Origin: Tachypleus tridentatus
Taxonomy: Eukaryota > Arthropoda > Merostomata > Xiphosura > Limulidae
NCBI RefSeq assembly: GCF_004210375.1
Contig: NC_134825.1
Coordinates: forward strand, 41,348,348 to 41,412,347
Length of the DNA: 64,000 bases
Reading direction: 5' to 3'
The notes beneath the pieces were generated by a model. That model was not told the origin of the DNA. It saw nothing but the letters and a program-made list of their open reading frames with translations, and searched no databases. This document shows, one piece after another, positions 35,223-45,972 of the stretch. How positions within the stretch are numbered: the first letter of the stretch is position 1; each line of letters opens with the position of its first letter. The position numbers were made by a program, and so were the translations under genes.

Positions 35223-38200
35223 GTAAATTCAAAGTTTTTTTGTAGACCATATTTTTATTTATTAAACGATAGTAATTTAACAGAAATAACATCTAAATCT
35301 GAATCGTCCATCTTGCTTTTAAATTTCTTTCAGCCATAACCTTTTCGTTTGATATTTCACCATGTGTATTGATTATAAAAATAATTGCCTGTGTATATGT
35401 AAGATTACACTATGTAACAAAATTTTTACTGTTTCTTGTTCTTGGGGACAAAATGTTATTTCCTAATTGCTTATGCCTAAAGTAAATGGTAAAGGCCTAA
35501 TGTCTTCAAACTTTGCTTTTGTGACTTGGGAGCGTGTACAACGAAAACATGATGGGGGGAATATATTTGGGGGCTGATACTTGAAAGGGATTTATATATT
35601 TCAGTCGCAAATCGCGAAAAAGTACTTCTAAACATCTTTGTATAACTTTAGTATAAATACATGTAAATCTTGATTCATATGTTGTTTTATTCAGACATTA
35701 TGTAAATATGCCCGTTTCTACACGTGTATTGACTACAAAATTATTTATATTGCCCATGTATACGTAAGATTATGATGACAATAGTATCACTTTTAACTTA
35801 ATTATTTCACAATAAAAATTTCATATTATGTGTTACTTATTTGTAAACAACCAAGCGGAATGTTCATAGGAAGAAAAAAGAAAATTAATTCTGTCATTAA
35901 TAATCGTTTGTAAAGCATTTGAAATTAGTTTATTAAAAATTCGATAACCAATATTTTATCAATCTTACTATATGTTTGTGATATTTATTTGTATTCATTG
36001 GTTAGAGCTATGGAATTCCTGATTTTTCTCTTACAGAGCTTGGTAGTTAACGAAGCTAAAAGTAAACAAGATACTCTCTGACAAATCAACCTTAGGAATT
36101 CAAAGATTTGGTTAAAATTTTGTAACTGTAAAGATATCCTACTGATCACTACACTTTCAATCTATTTAAAGTTTCTCTATAGTAGTTTCAAACTGTTAAT
36201 ACCACCGCCGTTCAATTCTCTTTCTTTTTTTGCTAGCTAAGCTCTGCTCCCCACTAGTACAGAGGTAAGTCTACGGATTTACAACGCTAAAATCACAGGT
36301 TCGAAATCCTTCGGTGAGCTCAGCAGATAGCCCGACGTGGCTTTGCTAAAAGAAGTTTGTTTTTTGAAATTCGCACAAAGCTACTCGAGGGCTATCTGTG
36401 CTAACCGTCCCTAATTTAGTAGTGTAAGACTAGAGGGAAGGCAGCTAGTCATCACCACCCACCGCCAATTCTTGGGCTACTCTTTACCAACGAATAGTGG
36501 GATTGACCGTCACATTATAACGCCCCCACGGTTGAAAAGACGAGGATGCTGGCCCTACTAAAGGAAAAAAACACACAAACATAAACAACTTAGCTCTACA
36601 TTTATTTTTACGTATACAAATTAAATATTTTCGTTCTTACCGTGAACGGATGTTTCTTTAATAGTAAAACGTTTTGATGGAGAGTGCAGATGTTAGTGAA
36701 TCCTAATAATTATGTTTAATGCCACATTTGCTCGCAAATATTTCTGCCTCATTTTTCTCAATATGCTCATTACTGATTTTAAGTCTGTGGTGTGCGAAAA
36801 TCTCGTTTTAGATGATTACTTTAATGCTAGAACCCGTTAGTAGGTCTCATCTATAGCAATAAAAATAGTTTTTCTTTATGCGTTGTAAAATATGTACAGG
36901 ATGGGTAGAAAATGTTTAAGTTGGCGAAGCAATGATATTACACGATGATTTAATGTTTAAACTGGAATAAATGTGACTGAATAATTTCTTTGGTTAAAAG
37001 GAATTTTAATTAAAACTTCATTTGTTAAAACTGGTGTTTTCTTTTAATTTGATTCTCTTTTTCTTGCAGTTCAATATTTTCCAATGACTCGCAAATACGT
37101 TGTTTTTTTCATATTCTTTATGAATAGATTTAAATCCAAGTCGTATAAGTATGTGTTTAGTTTAAGTAGAGTGCATATTTACAGAGAAAAATAGAAACAA
37201 AAACTCACAGCTTTAAAATGTGTAATATAATCTATTGTACCATTTAATCATTAATTAAAAAACGTTACGATTATAGTCTTATAATCGAACTGATAAGCAA
37301 CCAGTTTTGGACTGACAACAGATAAAATCAGTTAACACTTAACATTAAATAACTATGTTCATGGAGTTATTGTTTTAATGAAATAGTCTCCCGATGGAAC
37401 AGCGGTAAGTCTATGGATTTACAACGCTAAGATCAGGAGTTCGATTGCCCTCGGTAGACACAGTAAATAGCCCGATGTGGTTTTGTTATAAGAAAAACTA
37501 TGTGTGCTTGATCATTCGAAAAGCTTTTCATTCTCTACAGTTAATTAGAAAGTTAAGTTCTTGTTTTCTACTCCAAGTTAGCCATCAAATATATTAGACA
37601 AAAGTGAAAGATTACCTCATACTTACAGTTTGTGGTCCCTGTATATAGTTATCAGATTTTCATGTATTACACGTGGACTGATATTATGATATTAATACAG
37701 CTACAATAAGTACATTTCTGTGTAACTTGTCTAAACATTTTCAAGGTATCTCTAATTGTAGCTGTATTAATGTCAGTTCACATGTAATAAATGAAAATCT
37801 GATAACTATGTGTAGGGACCACAAACTGCAAGTGTGAGATGATCTTTCGCTTTTGTTTAATAGATTTGATAGCTTACTTGGAGGAGAAAGCAAGAACTTA
37901 ACTTTCTATTTGCGGTCACATTCAGTGCTTGTACTAACTGAGCTAACTCCGATCTACTGTTTTCCACTGTAAAAGCGAACTACTGTCAGTTATTCTGAAT
38001 TTTGTCATTGAAAACTAACAACTCAGATCTTGTTTTATATATTTCATTTTGTTTTTTTCTGATATGTGTTGATATATTAGTGATACTTACCAATGATCTG
38101 AATACTTTTCCAATCATGGTTTTCAGTTGGTTGAGTCAAATAATTCATATTATTCGTTTGTTCACCTAAAGAGTAAATAATTTCTTTATGGATTTGTCTC

Positions 38201-41200
38201 TGCTGATCAAACTGTTGTTACTGCACCAGATAGGAATTTTAAAATACTCTCATCTACGTTAATTAAACTGTGTTTTTATCGATTTCGTTCATAAAACGAT
38301 ACGTTTTTTAATGTCATTTAATTATAATGAAAATTGAACTGTCATATTTTCATATGATAGTTTTTAACAACCTTCGTGTAATTTCCCATTAATACTATCT
38401 GCATTACTCTTAGTATTTTCAGAATATTTTGTAAATTATAAAATATTGTAAATTAAAAGTATCATCTTCAAACTATAATACACCGAACAAGATTTATTAA
38501 ATCTTATTAATACAGATATCAAAGTGTGTTTTTATATTGGTTTAATGTGTGTTTGCTCTTGTATTACAAGGAATTATTTGGTTTATCGTCTAATGATGTT
38601 GGATTCTCTGTTTCGCATTTAAATGTTACATGTAGTATATTTATTTGAGTTGCAGTGTTAAATAAACGTGAGATCCTATTTTTTTGTGTTACATGAATCT
38701 TGTTTTGAGTTTTGGGCTTGTTTCTCCGACGTAAAATACGTGGAAGTTGCCATAAAATATTTTATAAATGACATTAGTATTGTATTTGCTTTATATTTTT
38801 ACAAGAATTTAAGTATTTTGTTTATTGTATTTGGGGTTATTGACTGGGTGAGTATCGTGCTGTTGACTGAGGTTTCTCTATATCACCGTATCTCAAATCT
38901 CCTTCCTAATCGCTTTATAACCTAAAAACGTCGAATTATATATGAGTTCTGTGATAAAAAGTTTTAAATTACCCATTGTAGAATGTCTGCAAAATTCATT
39001 AGCTTCAAGTTGGTTCCTCAGAAATATAAATGCATAAAATAGATTATGACAACAATATTAAAACTACTCACAATGAATTATTACATTAGAGATAACATGA
39101 AATTAGTTTTTCTTAATTTTAATGAGAGGAAATGTCGATGTTGAAGTGTGGTATGAATAAGTATTGGTAAACATATCCACATATAATTGCTTTAAATGTT
39201 ACCATCAATACTACACTCTTTGTTCGTCTATATACTGATCCATCTAATCAGGACTCCAGTAATGGCTGATATTGCCCAACTCCAAGGTGCTAAGTGGGTC
39301 AAAAGATTATTTGAAGATGTTGATATTGACAGCTATAATATACTTATGAAAGATGCATCACATTCCATCAGTTGATGTTAAAGATGCCCTGAAAAGAACT
39401 ATTTCAGGGCAGTGATAAAGACGAACCCGTAATCTTATCGGTACTCCTGAAATAAACATACAGTATTAGTCAGAGGCTGCCACTAATGTTTACAGCAATA
39501 ATACTTTATAGTTTATAAGGATTAGTAAGCCATGCCAAAACAATATTGAATATGCAACCTGGCATATAATGTGACTCAATCTGATATAAAGTCACGATAG
39601 AACAGAATTTATCAGAACAACTTCATGACATTGCTTAACATTTCGTAAATGGTGTGATGTAATCGAAAATTGGTTGCTTTTGGGAAAGGTTTGTAACAGA
39701 CCTTTCCAATGTAAATTTTTATATGCCCAAATATGAAAATATATTCAAATGAGAATTTAAATTTTTCGAAACAAAGATATTTATTGTATTTAAGAGCACC
39801 GAAAAAATAATTTTGGTTCGCCAAAATAATTTATGAACAATTCATAAAAAAGACGTGCAACAAGTCGTACGAACACAAATGTCAGGATAAAAAACGCTGA
39901 AGTGTCCCAGGCAACAGTACGTAAAAAATATCTCAGTCTTCTAACCGCTGAGTAATTAGATAGATATGCATGTTATTGTACACACACACACACACTTACC
40001 AGTCACGTCACTGATGTAGTAATTATAGATTTCTATGTGATCAGACCAGATGGATTATGGTAAACCTGTAGAGAGAAGTGATGAGGCTCCAAAGTTATTT
40101 TGATATAATGAACTCAACTTATGAATGTTGAATCAAAATCTTATGAACTGTAAAGATACAAATCATATCTACGAAGTTTTTTAAGAACGTATTTTGAATA
40201 AGCAATACTTTAAATTTACAGTGAAATGTGTTAGATCGCATTGTTATTTATCTTGATAAATCCACAAAAAATTAAGTATTTGATTTTATATTAACTTTAA
40301 ATGAAAAATTTTCTCGGAATGCATTTCATCCAATTTCTGCATTACTCGGATATTATTTGATATTTTGTTGTTTGCAAGACACAATCATATACTGATACAT
40401 TTTACCAACGTAATATTCCCAAAATAACCTGTATTTTCATACCTGATATTAACATAACCAGTGACAACGGTTTCACGTTTAACTGTGACAAATAAAAATT
40501 TTACAAGGGAAACACCAACAAAAATCAAATGTACCAATAAAAAAAAGATCGTGTGTAATTTCATAAATTTCCAAGATTGTGTGATTAGTTTCATCAGTTA
40601 ACTCCATTAGGAAGTACATAAAGAAACAAAAGTCTACTGTTAAGAAACTGTTTTGACACGTTTTATTTTTCTCACAAAAAGTAACATTTATGTTGTTATT
40701 TTACAGAGTGAGTCATACTTAATATTATAACTAGTGCGTCGTGCTCATTGTGAAAAACCTTAAAATTCCAACGGTGACACAAAACGTGCTAAAAAAATAT
40801 TAACTCTCTGTTGTTTTCTCCAGTGTATATTCCAGCCGAGAATCTCAACTGTACTCGTGGATACCAAAGAGATGTTAACAGGTGTTGTAAGTATATATGA
40901 TACTCAATTACTTTAAACTGTTCACACTAAACACAAATAGATGAAATACTTTTAAAAATATGGAATTTTAGTTAAACAAATACGTTTTTTGATACTAAGG
41001 ACGTTGTTAGAACAATAAAATTAACACTGTGGGTAAATCAATGCTTAACTATGTACTTTTAACGCTTTTAGATCCATGTCCTCCTGGACACTATGATAAC
41101 GGATCCCAAACTCACTGCTTGCCGTGTCCAGGAGGGACTTACATGGCATCTTTTGCTGCTGACGCCTGTATACCTTGTCCTGGAGATAAAATTACTGATG

Positions 41201-44200
41201 AAGAAGGAGCTGATAATAAAGATCTTTGTAGAAGTAATGGAACAAAAGGGTTTTAAAGTTTTATTTTATTGTTTCCTTAACATTTTAAAGATGTTTATTT
41301 TTGTTCAGGCAGATTGTTATAATACGATACTTCTTCATAACTTTCATGGTTTTTAATGCATTAAAAAGCTTTGCTTTTACTGAGAAATCATACTACTCTT
41401 TTTAAAGATGAGCTCAAACATTTACGACAAATAGTATTGAATAGCTGTCTTACCTCCAGTGTATCATTTCAAAATTAGGAACGGCTAACGCTGAAAGTCC
41501 TCGTTCAGGTATTCGCGAAATTGAAAAACAAATATTACGGTGTCTCGATAGCACATCTGTGTGCGTCACATTATTACTAAAAAGACCAAAGATATTTAAC
41601 TAAAACAGTGTATGTTCCAAAACATAACTTTTATCTTAGAAAGAATTGTTACCAAGATATTTAACTAATACAGTGTATGTCCCAAAACATAACTTTTATC
41701 TTAGAAAGAATTGTTACCAAGATATTTAACTAAAACAGTGTATGTCCCAAAACATAACTTATATCTTAGAAAGAATTGTTACCAAGATATTTAACTAAAA
41801 CAGTGTATGTCCCAAAACATAACTTTTATCTTAGAAAGAACTGTTACCAAGATATTTAACTAAAACAGTGTATGTCCCAAAACATAACTTATATCTATGT
41901 TTAATATGTTTATTTTGTGTACATAATGTCGTTTTTGTGATAAAATAAAGTAATTTGTCAAAATACTAAACAAATGTTTTAATATGAGGTAATAATAACA
42001 TTGGATTATCAAAACGTTAGCACCATCTCATAAGTTCTGAATAAAACTATTGGAAAGAATTGTTACCAAGTAAGCGAAAAAACTTCATCAGTAGTGACGT
42101 ACGACGTTCAGTGTTTCTGGTCAAAATGGTATCGTTCTTTATCTGGGAAATTTAGAGTAAAGACAAATTTGTAAAAATTACTGTTTTTAATAGTGTTATA
42201 AAACGCAGAAACTACCATTCAGTGCATACGATTCGATAGCATAAAAGAATAATGTACCAAAATAAGAGAAGCTAATTATAAAACTTAACACAGTAAGTGA
42301 ATAGCGATTAAACAAACTGACTTTATTAAGTAGTCAATGGAAAGACAGTTTGTTTAATTTGTGTTATACATCTTTACAGTTTTAAGGAATCTAAGTTGAT
42401 TTAACTCACTGTGTTATACTGAGTTGTATAATATGTCAATTATCGTAAAGAAATGGCGAGATTTTTTTTATATAGTCTGATCACGTGTATTTGGAATGGA
42501 AAGTCGGTAGGTTTCGTGATATATCGTCTCACAATGTAAATATGTTGGAAAACCTAATTGATTTCCCGTTATATAACTATATAGTTGTTGTTATTACACA
42601 ACTGTACTATTTGTCTACTAGTAAGGAGCTCAAATAATACAACAGGCGTCATTTTTCTTTGCTAATTATCTGTTTAACGTGTAAAGAAAAAATGTATATT
42701 TACAGTTGGCAAATTGTAAAGGTTGTTATCAATGTTTAATATGAAAATATATTATAAGTGTAAGAAATTTCATATTTATTCAATTAAAATTTTAATATGT
42801 TAATGAAGATTATTGTTGAACTTAAAGAATTATACACATTACTATTATTGTTAACTTACATTTGAAGTTTTATTTTTCTGTTTTACGTGACCGGTGGAGT
42901 ACGTAAACTGATTTTAAATACGACTCTCTGTCTTAAGATCGAATTGAAGTGGTTTCGAAGGCTACGCTTCACTTGGCGTCAAAATTTACAGTTCCAAGAT
43001 GTGCTTGGCGGACAGCACTCATTATGATGTGTCTTACTGCTTTGTGGTAAGTTACGACTGCAAGTTTTAACTGTGACGCATTATCCATAGCTTATTTAAT
43101 TACAATATGTATTTTAATGGACTTGAAACACGTGATTCTTATTTATTTATTTTCTGTAATGATCATGCAGCGTTCTTTGTTTTTTCTACACCTGGAAATC
43201 TAAACCTCGGGAAGAACGGAATGTTTTGAAAAACCGTGTCGAACACAAACAGCTTGGTGATGTAAAGATAACCACTGATGAATTGGATATTTTGGAGGCT
43301 ATGCCACTGATCCCTGAATGTGAGAAGAAGGTCTCTGCAAAGAATGTTAAGAAGACAAAAACTAATATACGAAGAAAGCAAAAAGTGACCAAACGAACAA
43401 CCCTGGAGACGATATATGAAAATGACCTAGAAGAAAGGAATACTTTGGTTCGAAATTCAATTTAGTTCTTATTCATCTTACGTTATAATTAATATTTAAT
43501 GCAAGTAAATTCACATTTTTATAGTTAAAAAAATGATGCGTTCAGAGAATCTTTAATGTTCAGAGTCGTTTGAATGCGTGCATTTTTTTTTCTCCAAAAT
43601 AGACTTATACATGTTTGATACCATTGAGGTCTTATAAGTCTATATGCTAGTTAAACTGATGAATCACCTCTTCTTCAATCTTAGTACATGTTGGAAGACA
43701 ATTAACATCCATTAAACTGAACACAGAGCCAATCATAACAATATATGATTGTGTAAGAAGTTCGCATTACCTTTACTGATGTCCATAGCATTAATAACAT
43801 CTGGAAAACATAAAGATCAGAATGCCCTTTCGTAATTTTTCATTCACATACATACTACCACTACTGATAATAAAAGCGAATTAGTTTGTACATTAGTGGC
43901 ACCATAATATATCATTTCCGCTCATATTGCTCACTTTATTTCGTTTTTTAACTGTATGTACAATGAAATGACGTCATGTTGGAGCTTTGAACATCTGATT
44001 CAGATATTATCAGGTTACACATAATCGGTATATAACGGCAACTTGCTTTAAAGGTGGATTGGGACCTTCTTAGCCAAGTACCAGTGTATTTGTGCCATTT
44101 TGTTGCAAGTGGTTCAACTATATCTTGTTGATGACGCTTTCAGACATTTTACAACAGTTTTTTTTTTCTTCTTTTGACTGTCAGCCAACTTTCATTGGTC

Positions 44201-45100
44201 TCAAAGACATTTAGTGAAATATCCAGTTCTCTTCTTTTGGACTTTACTAAGATTATTGATTGTTTTAAAACGCTATAGGGTGCGTGATTTATTCCAAAGT
44301 TGCAAAAAAAATAAGACAGTTTGAATACCATTTCTCTCTGTAACATAAAGTAAATAACCAGTTGTTTGAAGTTCAGATCACATAACTTTTCATGTTTAAT
44401 TTATATAACAACAAATTGAGTAGAACACTTAACATTTAATTATAAACGTACTTTCATCTTGTCTAGTTATATAACAATAAATTGAGTAGAACACTTGACA
44501 TTTAATTGTTACCGTACTTTCATCTTGTCTAGACAATAATATAAACAATCTAGTTATCCTTTGTGAACGTGTAAAATATAAATGGAAAACAGTATTTAAG
44601 CTATTGTCTGCTGTATATCATTCTTTATTCACTGCGTTAAGCAATGTTTGAAATAGTTTTTCTAGTTTCCAGAAAACATTTATGAGATAACTGAAACCAA
44701 TTTCATATTTTATTATTTTTATAGAAACATTTATTTGGTTTTATGCATGTTATAGTAAAATTATTACTCAAATTTTGAGTGTTGCACCACTAAACATAAC
44801 TATATTCTACATCTTCAGAGAGAAACACCAGCGTCAAAACAAGGAAAAGCTATTAAAGAATATATCCAGCGACCTCTGTTTCCTAGAAATGTGAACAATT
44901 ACGATGAACTTATTATCGTTAAACCAAATAGTAAACAAGGACATCGAAAAAAAAAGGTTGTGATTCTCATTGAAAATTCTGACAGCCAAGATACGTTTAT
45001 CATTGGAAAGCTCGGAAACAAACCTGATTTTTCTTCAAAACTGAGAAAAGAATTAATAAACGAATTTATAAAACAGCCATTGTTAATATGTTCACTCTAG
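34922..45100 (+). CDS. Ig + ephrin-receptor-like Cys-rich single-pass membrane receptor (six exons, ~397 aa)
   Basis: Exons are 34,922-35,222; 40,824-40,886; 41,072-41,233; 42,938-43,046; 43,171-43,447; 44,819-45,100. They sum to 1,194 bases, and all five junctions keep frame (phases 1,1,1,2,0). Residues 1-19 form a probable signal peptide. An Ig domain follows (LTLICSN Cys, VIWLSN Trp, DAGIYTC Cys). A Cys-rich module of the GCC2/GCC3 (ephrin-receptor-like) type spans about 120-176, with CPPGHYDNG and CPGGTYMASF. A transmembrane helix lies at about 201-220, followed by KSKPR. The ~177-residue tail is basic, lacks a kinase and carries YEND and YDEL tyrosine motifs. The last junction uses a weak donor (TTG|GTTCGA); without it the protein would stop at 43,465 (about 309 aa). 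I know no named family with this exact architecture. A surface adhesion or immune-type receptor is an inference. Confidence 0.75.
36243..36355 (+). repeat. tRNA-derived SINE (Val-like) in receptor intron 1
   Basis: The head CCCCACTAGTACAGAGGTAA, a mutated B box (GGTTCGAAATCC) and the tail CAGATAGCCCGACGTG and GGCTTTGCTA. Present in both arms (right copy about 50,578-50,692). Confidence 0.85.
36356..36556 (-). mobile_element. tRNA-SINE (Thr-like), present only in the left arm
   Basis: The complement of the SINE tail and body, ending before a complete tRNA head (5'-truncated). It sits between CTAAAAGAAG and CTAAAGGAAA, which look like an imperfect target duplication. In the right arm the Val-like SINE runs directly into the flanking CACACAAACATAAACAAC. 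Confidence 0.85.
37384..37497 (+). repeat. tRNA-derived SINE (Val-like) in receptor intron 1
   Basis: The head TCCCGATGGAACAGCGGTAA, the loop TTTACAA and a degraded B box (GAGTTCGATTGCC). The tail is AGTAAATAGCCCGATGTG. Mirrored at about 49,638-49,755. Confidence 0.8.
37541..37915. mobile_element. Foldback element with ~180-bp inverted arms
   Basis: AGAAAGTTAAGTTCTTG near 37,548 recurs inverted near 37,905. Pairing continues through CAGTTTGTGGTCCCT and GTTATCAGATTTTCAT to AATACAGCTACAAT around 37,708. The two arms are about 85-90% alike, with a short loop near 37,710-37,755. No coding capacity. A similar palindrome occupies 49,234-49,600 in the right arm. It is probably a foldback MITE; no target duplication was recognised. 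Confidence 0.8.
37916..40823 (+). other. Receptor intron 1, distal part
   Basis: AT-rich intron. The segment 39,250-39,400 has a modest open frame from ATGGCTGATATTGCCC, but the right arm carries a roughly 25-base deletion and frame changes in it, so it is not a conserved exon. Confidence 0.5.
41072..41233 (+). CDS. Receptor exon 3: ephrin-receptor-like cysteine module
   Basis: 54 codons with the spacing CPPGHY-x7-CLPCPGG-x10-CIPCPG-x15-C typical of GCC2/GCC3 modules, bounded by acceptor CGCTTTTAG and donor AGAA|GTAATG, phase 1 at both ends. Over the 131 bases also present in the right arm I count 8 differences, of which 6 are synonymous (the others are S/F and A/T). Confidence 0.85.
41467..41530 (+). 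repeat. SINE tail fragment
   Basis: AATTAGGAACGGCTAACGCT and ATTCGCGAAATTGAAAAAC match the 3' end of the Thr-like SINE. The head is absent. Confidence 0.6.
41590..41895. repeat. 65-bp minisatellite, about 4.7 copies, in receptor intron 3
   Basis: Units start AGATATTTAACTAA at 41,590, 41,655, 41,720, 41,785 and 41,850, an exact 65-base period. They differ by only one or two substitutions each, implying recent expansion. An isolated piece (GGAAAGAATTGTTACCAAG) recurs at about 42,052. The right arm does not cover this region. Confidence 0.97.
42938..43447 (+). CDS. Receptor exons 4-5: transmembrane helix and proximal tail
   Basis: Exon 4 (42,938-43,046) has acceptor CTTAAG and donor GTG|GTAAGT. 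Exon 5 starts at 43,171 after CATGCAG. Together they encode RTALIMMCLTALCVLCFFYT, a hydrophobic span followed by WKSKPREER, which fits the positive-inside rule for a type I protein. The tail continues with a Lys-rich stretch and ETIYENDLEE. If the donor at 43,448 is skipped, the frame ends at 43,465. Confidence 0.72.
44401..44532. repeat. 66-bp tandem duplication in receptor intron 5
   Basis: TTATATAACAACAAATTGAG at 44,401 is repeated at 44,467 (one base changed), and both units end CTTTCATCTTGTCTAG. Two copies, about 92% identical. Confidence 0.93.
44819..45100 (+). CDS. Receptor exon 6: distal cytoplasmic tail
   Basis: Opens after ACATCTTCAG in phase 0 with RETPASKQGKAIKEY, runs 93 codons plus a TAG stop and includes NNYDELIIVKP and RKKKVVILIEN. 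Splice joining to exon 5 is inferred from frame and orientation. No other gene start is needed to explain this open frame. Only one arm contains it, so no conservation test is possible here. Confidence 0.6.
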   Translation, partial: RETPASKQGKAIKEYIQRPLFPRNVNNYDELIIVKPNSKQGHRKKKVVILIENSDSQDTFIIGKLGNKPDFSSKLRKELINEFIKQPLLICSL

Positions 45101-45472
45101 AGTTAAGAGAAATCAAGATGGCTTTTATCTCCACACTATACAATTACACTAATGGATTGATACTCACAAAATTTTTAAATTCACCATCATTGATATAATT
45201 GGTTTAGCAGAAACTTACATAGTAATTTAACTATTTACATTTATGTACAAGCAAATTAAATATAAACTCTAAAACTTAGTCTTAACATTTTATCGGAACA
45301 TTCATAACTATTATTGAAATTTAGAGAGACTGTGGCTTTAGTTCAACAATTCACAAGCGTTTTTTTTTTCATGTTTTTATTATTTCCTTTATTGCAGTGT
45401 ATATTTATTACAATATATAATGTTAAACCTTATGTGAAATATTAAATCAAAAGTAACGAAATGTTTGTATAC

Positions 45473-45972
45473 NNNNNNNNNNNNNNNNNNNNNNNNNNNN
45501 NNNNNNNNNNNNNNNNNNNNNNNNNNNNNNNNNNNNNNNNNNNNNNNNNNNNNNNNNNNNNNNNNNNNNNNNNNNNNNNNNNNNNNNNNNNNNNNNNNNN
45601 NNNNNNNNNNNNNNNNNNNNNNNNNNNNNNNNNNNNNNNNNNNNNNNNNNNNNNNNNNNNNNNNNNNNNNNNNNNNNNNNNNNNNNNNNNNNNNNNNNNN
45701 NNNNNNNNNNNNNNNNNNNNNNNNNNNNNNNNNNNNNNNNNNNNNNNNNNNNNNNNNNNNNNNNNNNNNNNNNNNNNNNNNNNNNNNNNNNNNNNNNNNN
45801 NNNNNNNNNNNNNNNNNNNNNNNNNNNNNNNNNNNNNNNNNNNNNNNNNNNNNNNNNNNNNNNNNNNNNNNNNNNNNNNNNNNNNNNNNNNNNNNNNNNN
45901 NNNNNNNNNNNNNNNNNNNNNNNNNNNNNNNNNNNNNNNNNNNNNNNNNNNNNNNNNNNNNNNNNNNNNNNN
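45473..45972. other. Assembly gap of exactly 500 N
   Basis: 500 undetermined bases. The round size is a scaffolding placeholder, so the real distance and the adjacency of its two sides are not established. Any open frame crossing it is an artefact. Confidence 0.99.

Larger units (their letters stand above)
23909..41203 (+). repeat. Left arm of a ~17-kb inverted repeat
   Basis: From at least 23,909 (CCTAGTACTTTGTTGATTCT, complement of the last bases of the window) to 41,203, the sequence is the reverse complement of 45,973-64,000. Paired positions sum to about 87,906 at 24.5 kb, 87,883 at 29 kb, 87,139 at 32.2 kb, 87,147 at 34.9 kb and 87,175 at 41.1 kb. The main jump reflects a 744-bp segment present only in the right arm. 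The true outer boundary lies beyond the window because the right arm still matches at 64,000. Confidence 0.97.

Noticed and set aside
39264-39375. Possible small gene starting MADIAQLQGAKWVKRLFEDV
   Set aside because: The right-arm counterpart has lost about 25 bases and changes frame, there are no convincing splice sites, and it lies in a receptor intron.
41590-41895. CRISPR-like array
   Set aside because: The 65-bp units are contiguous without unique spacers, and the genome is eukaryotic. It is a minisatellite.
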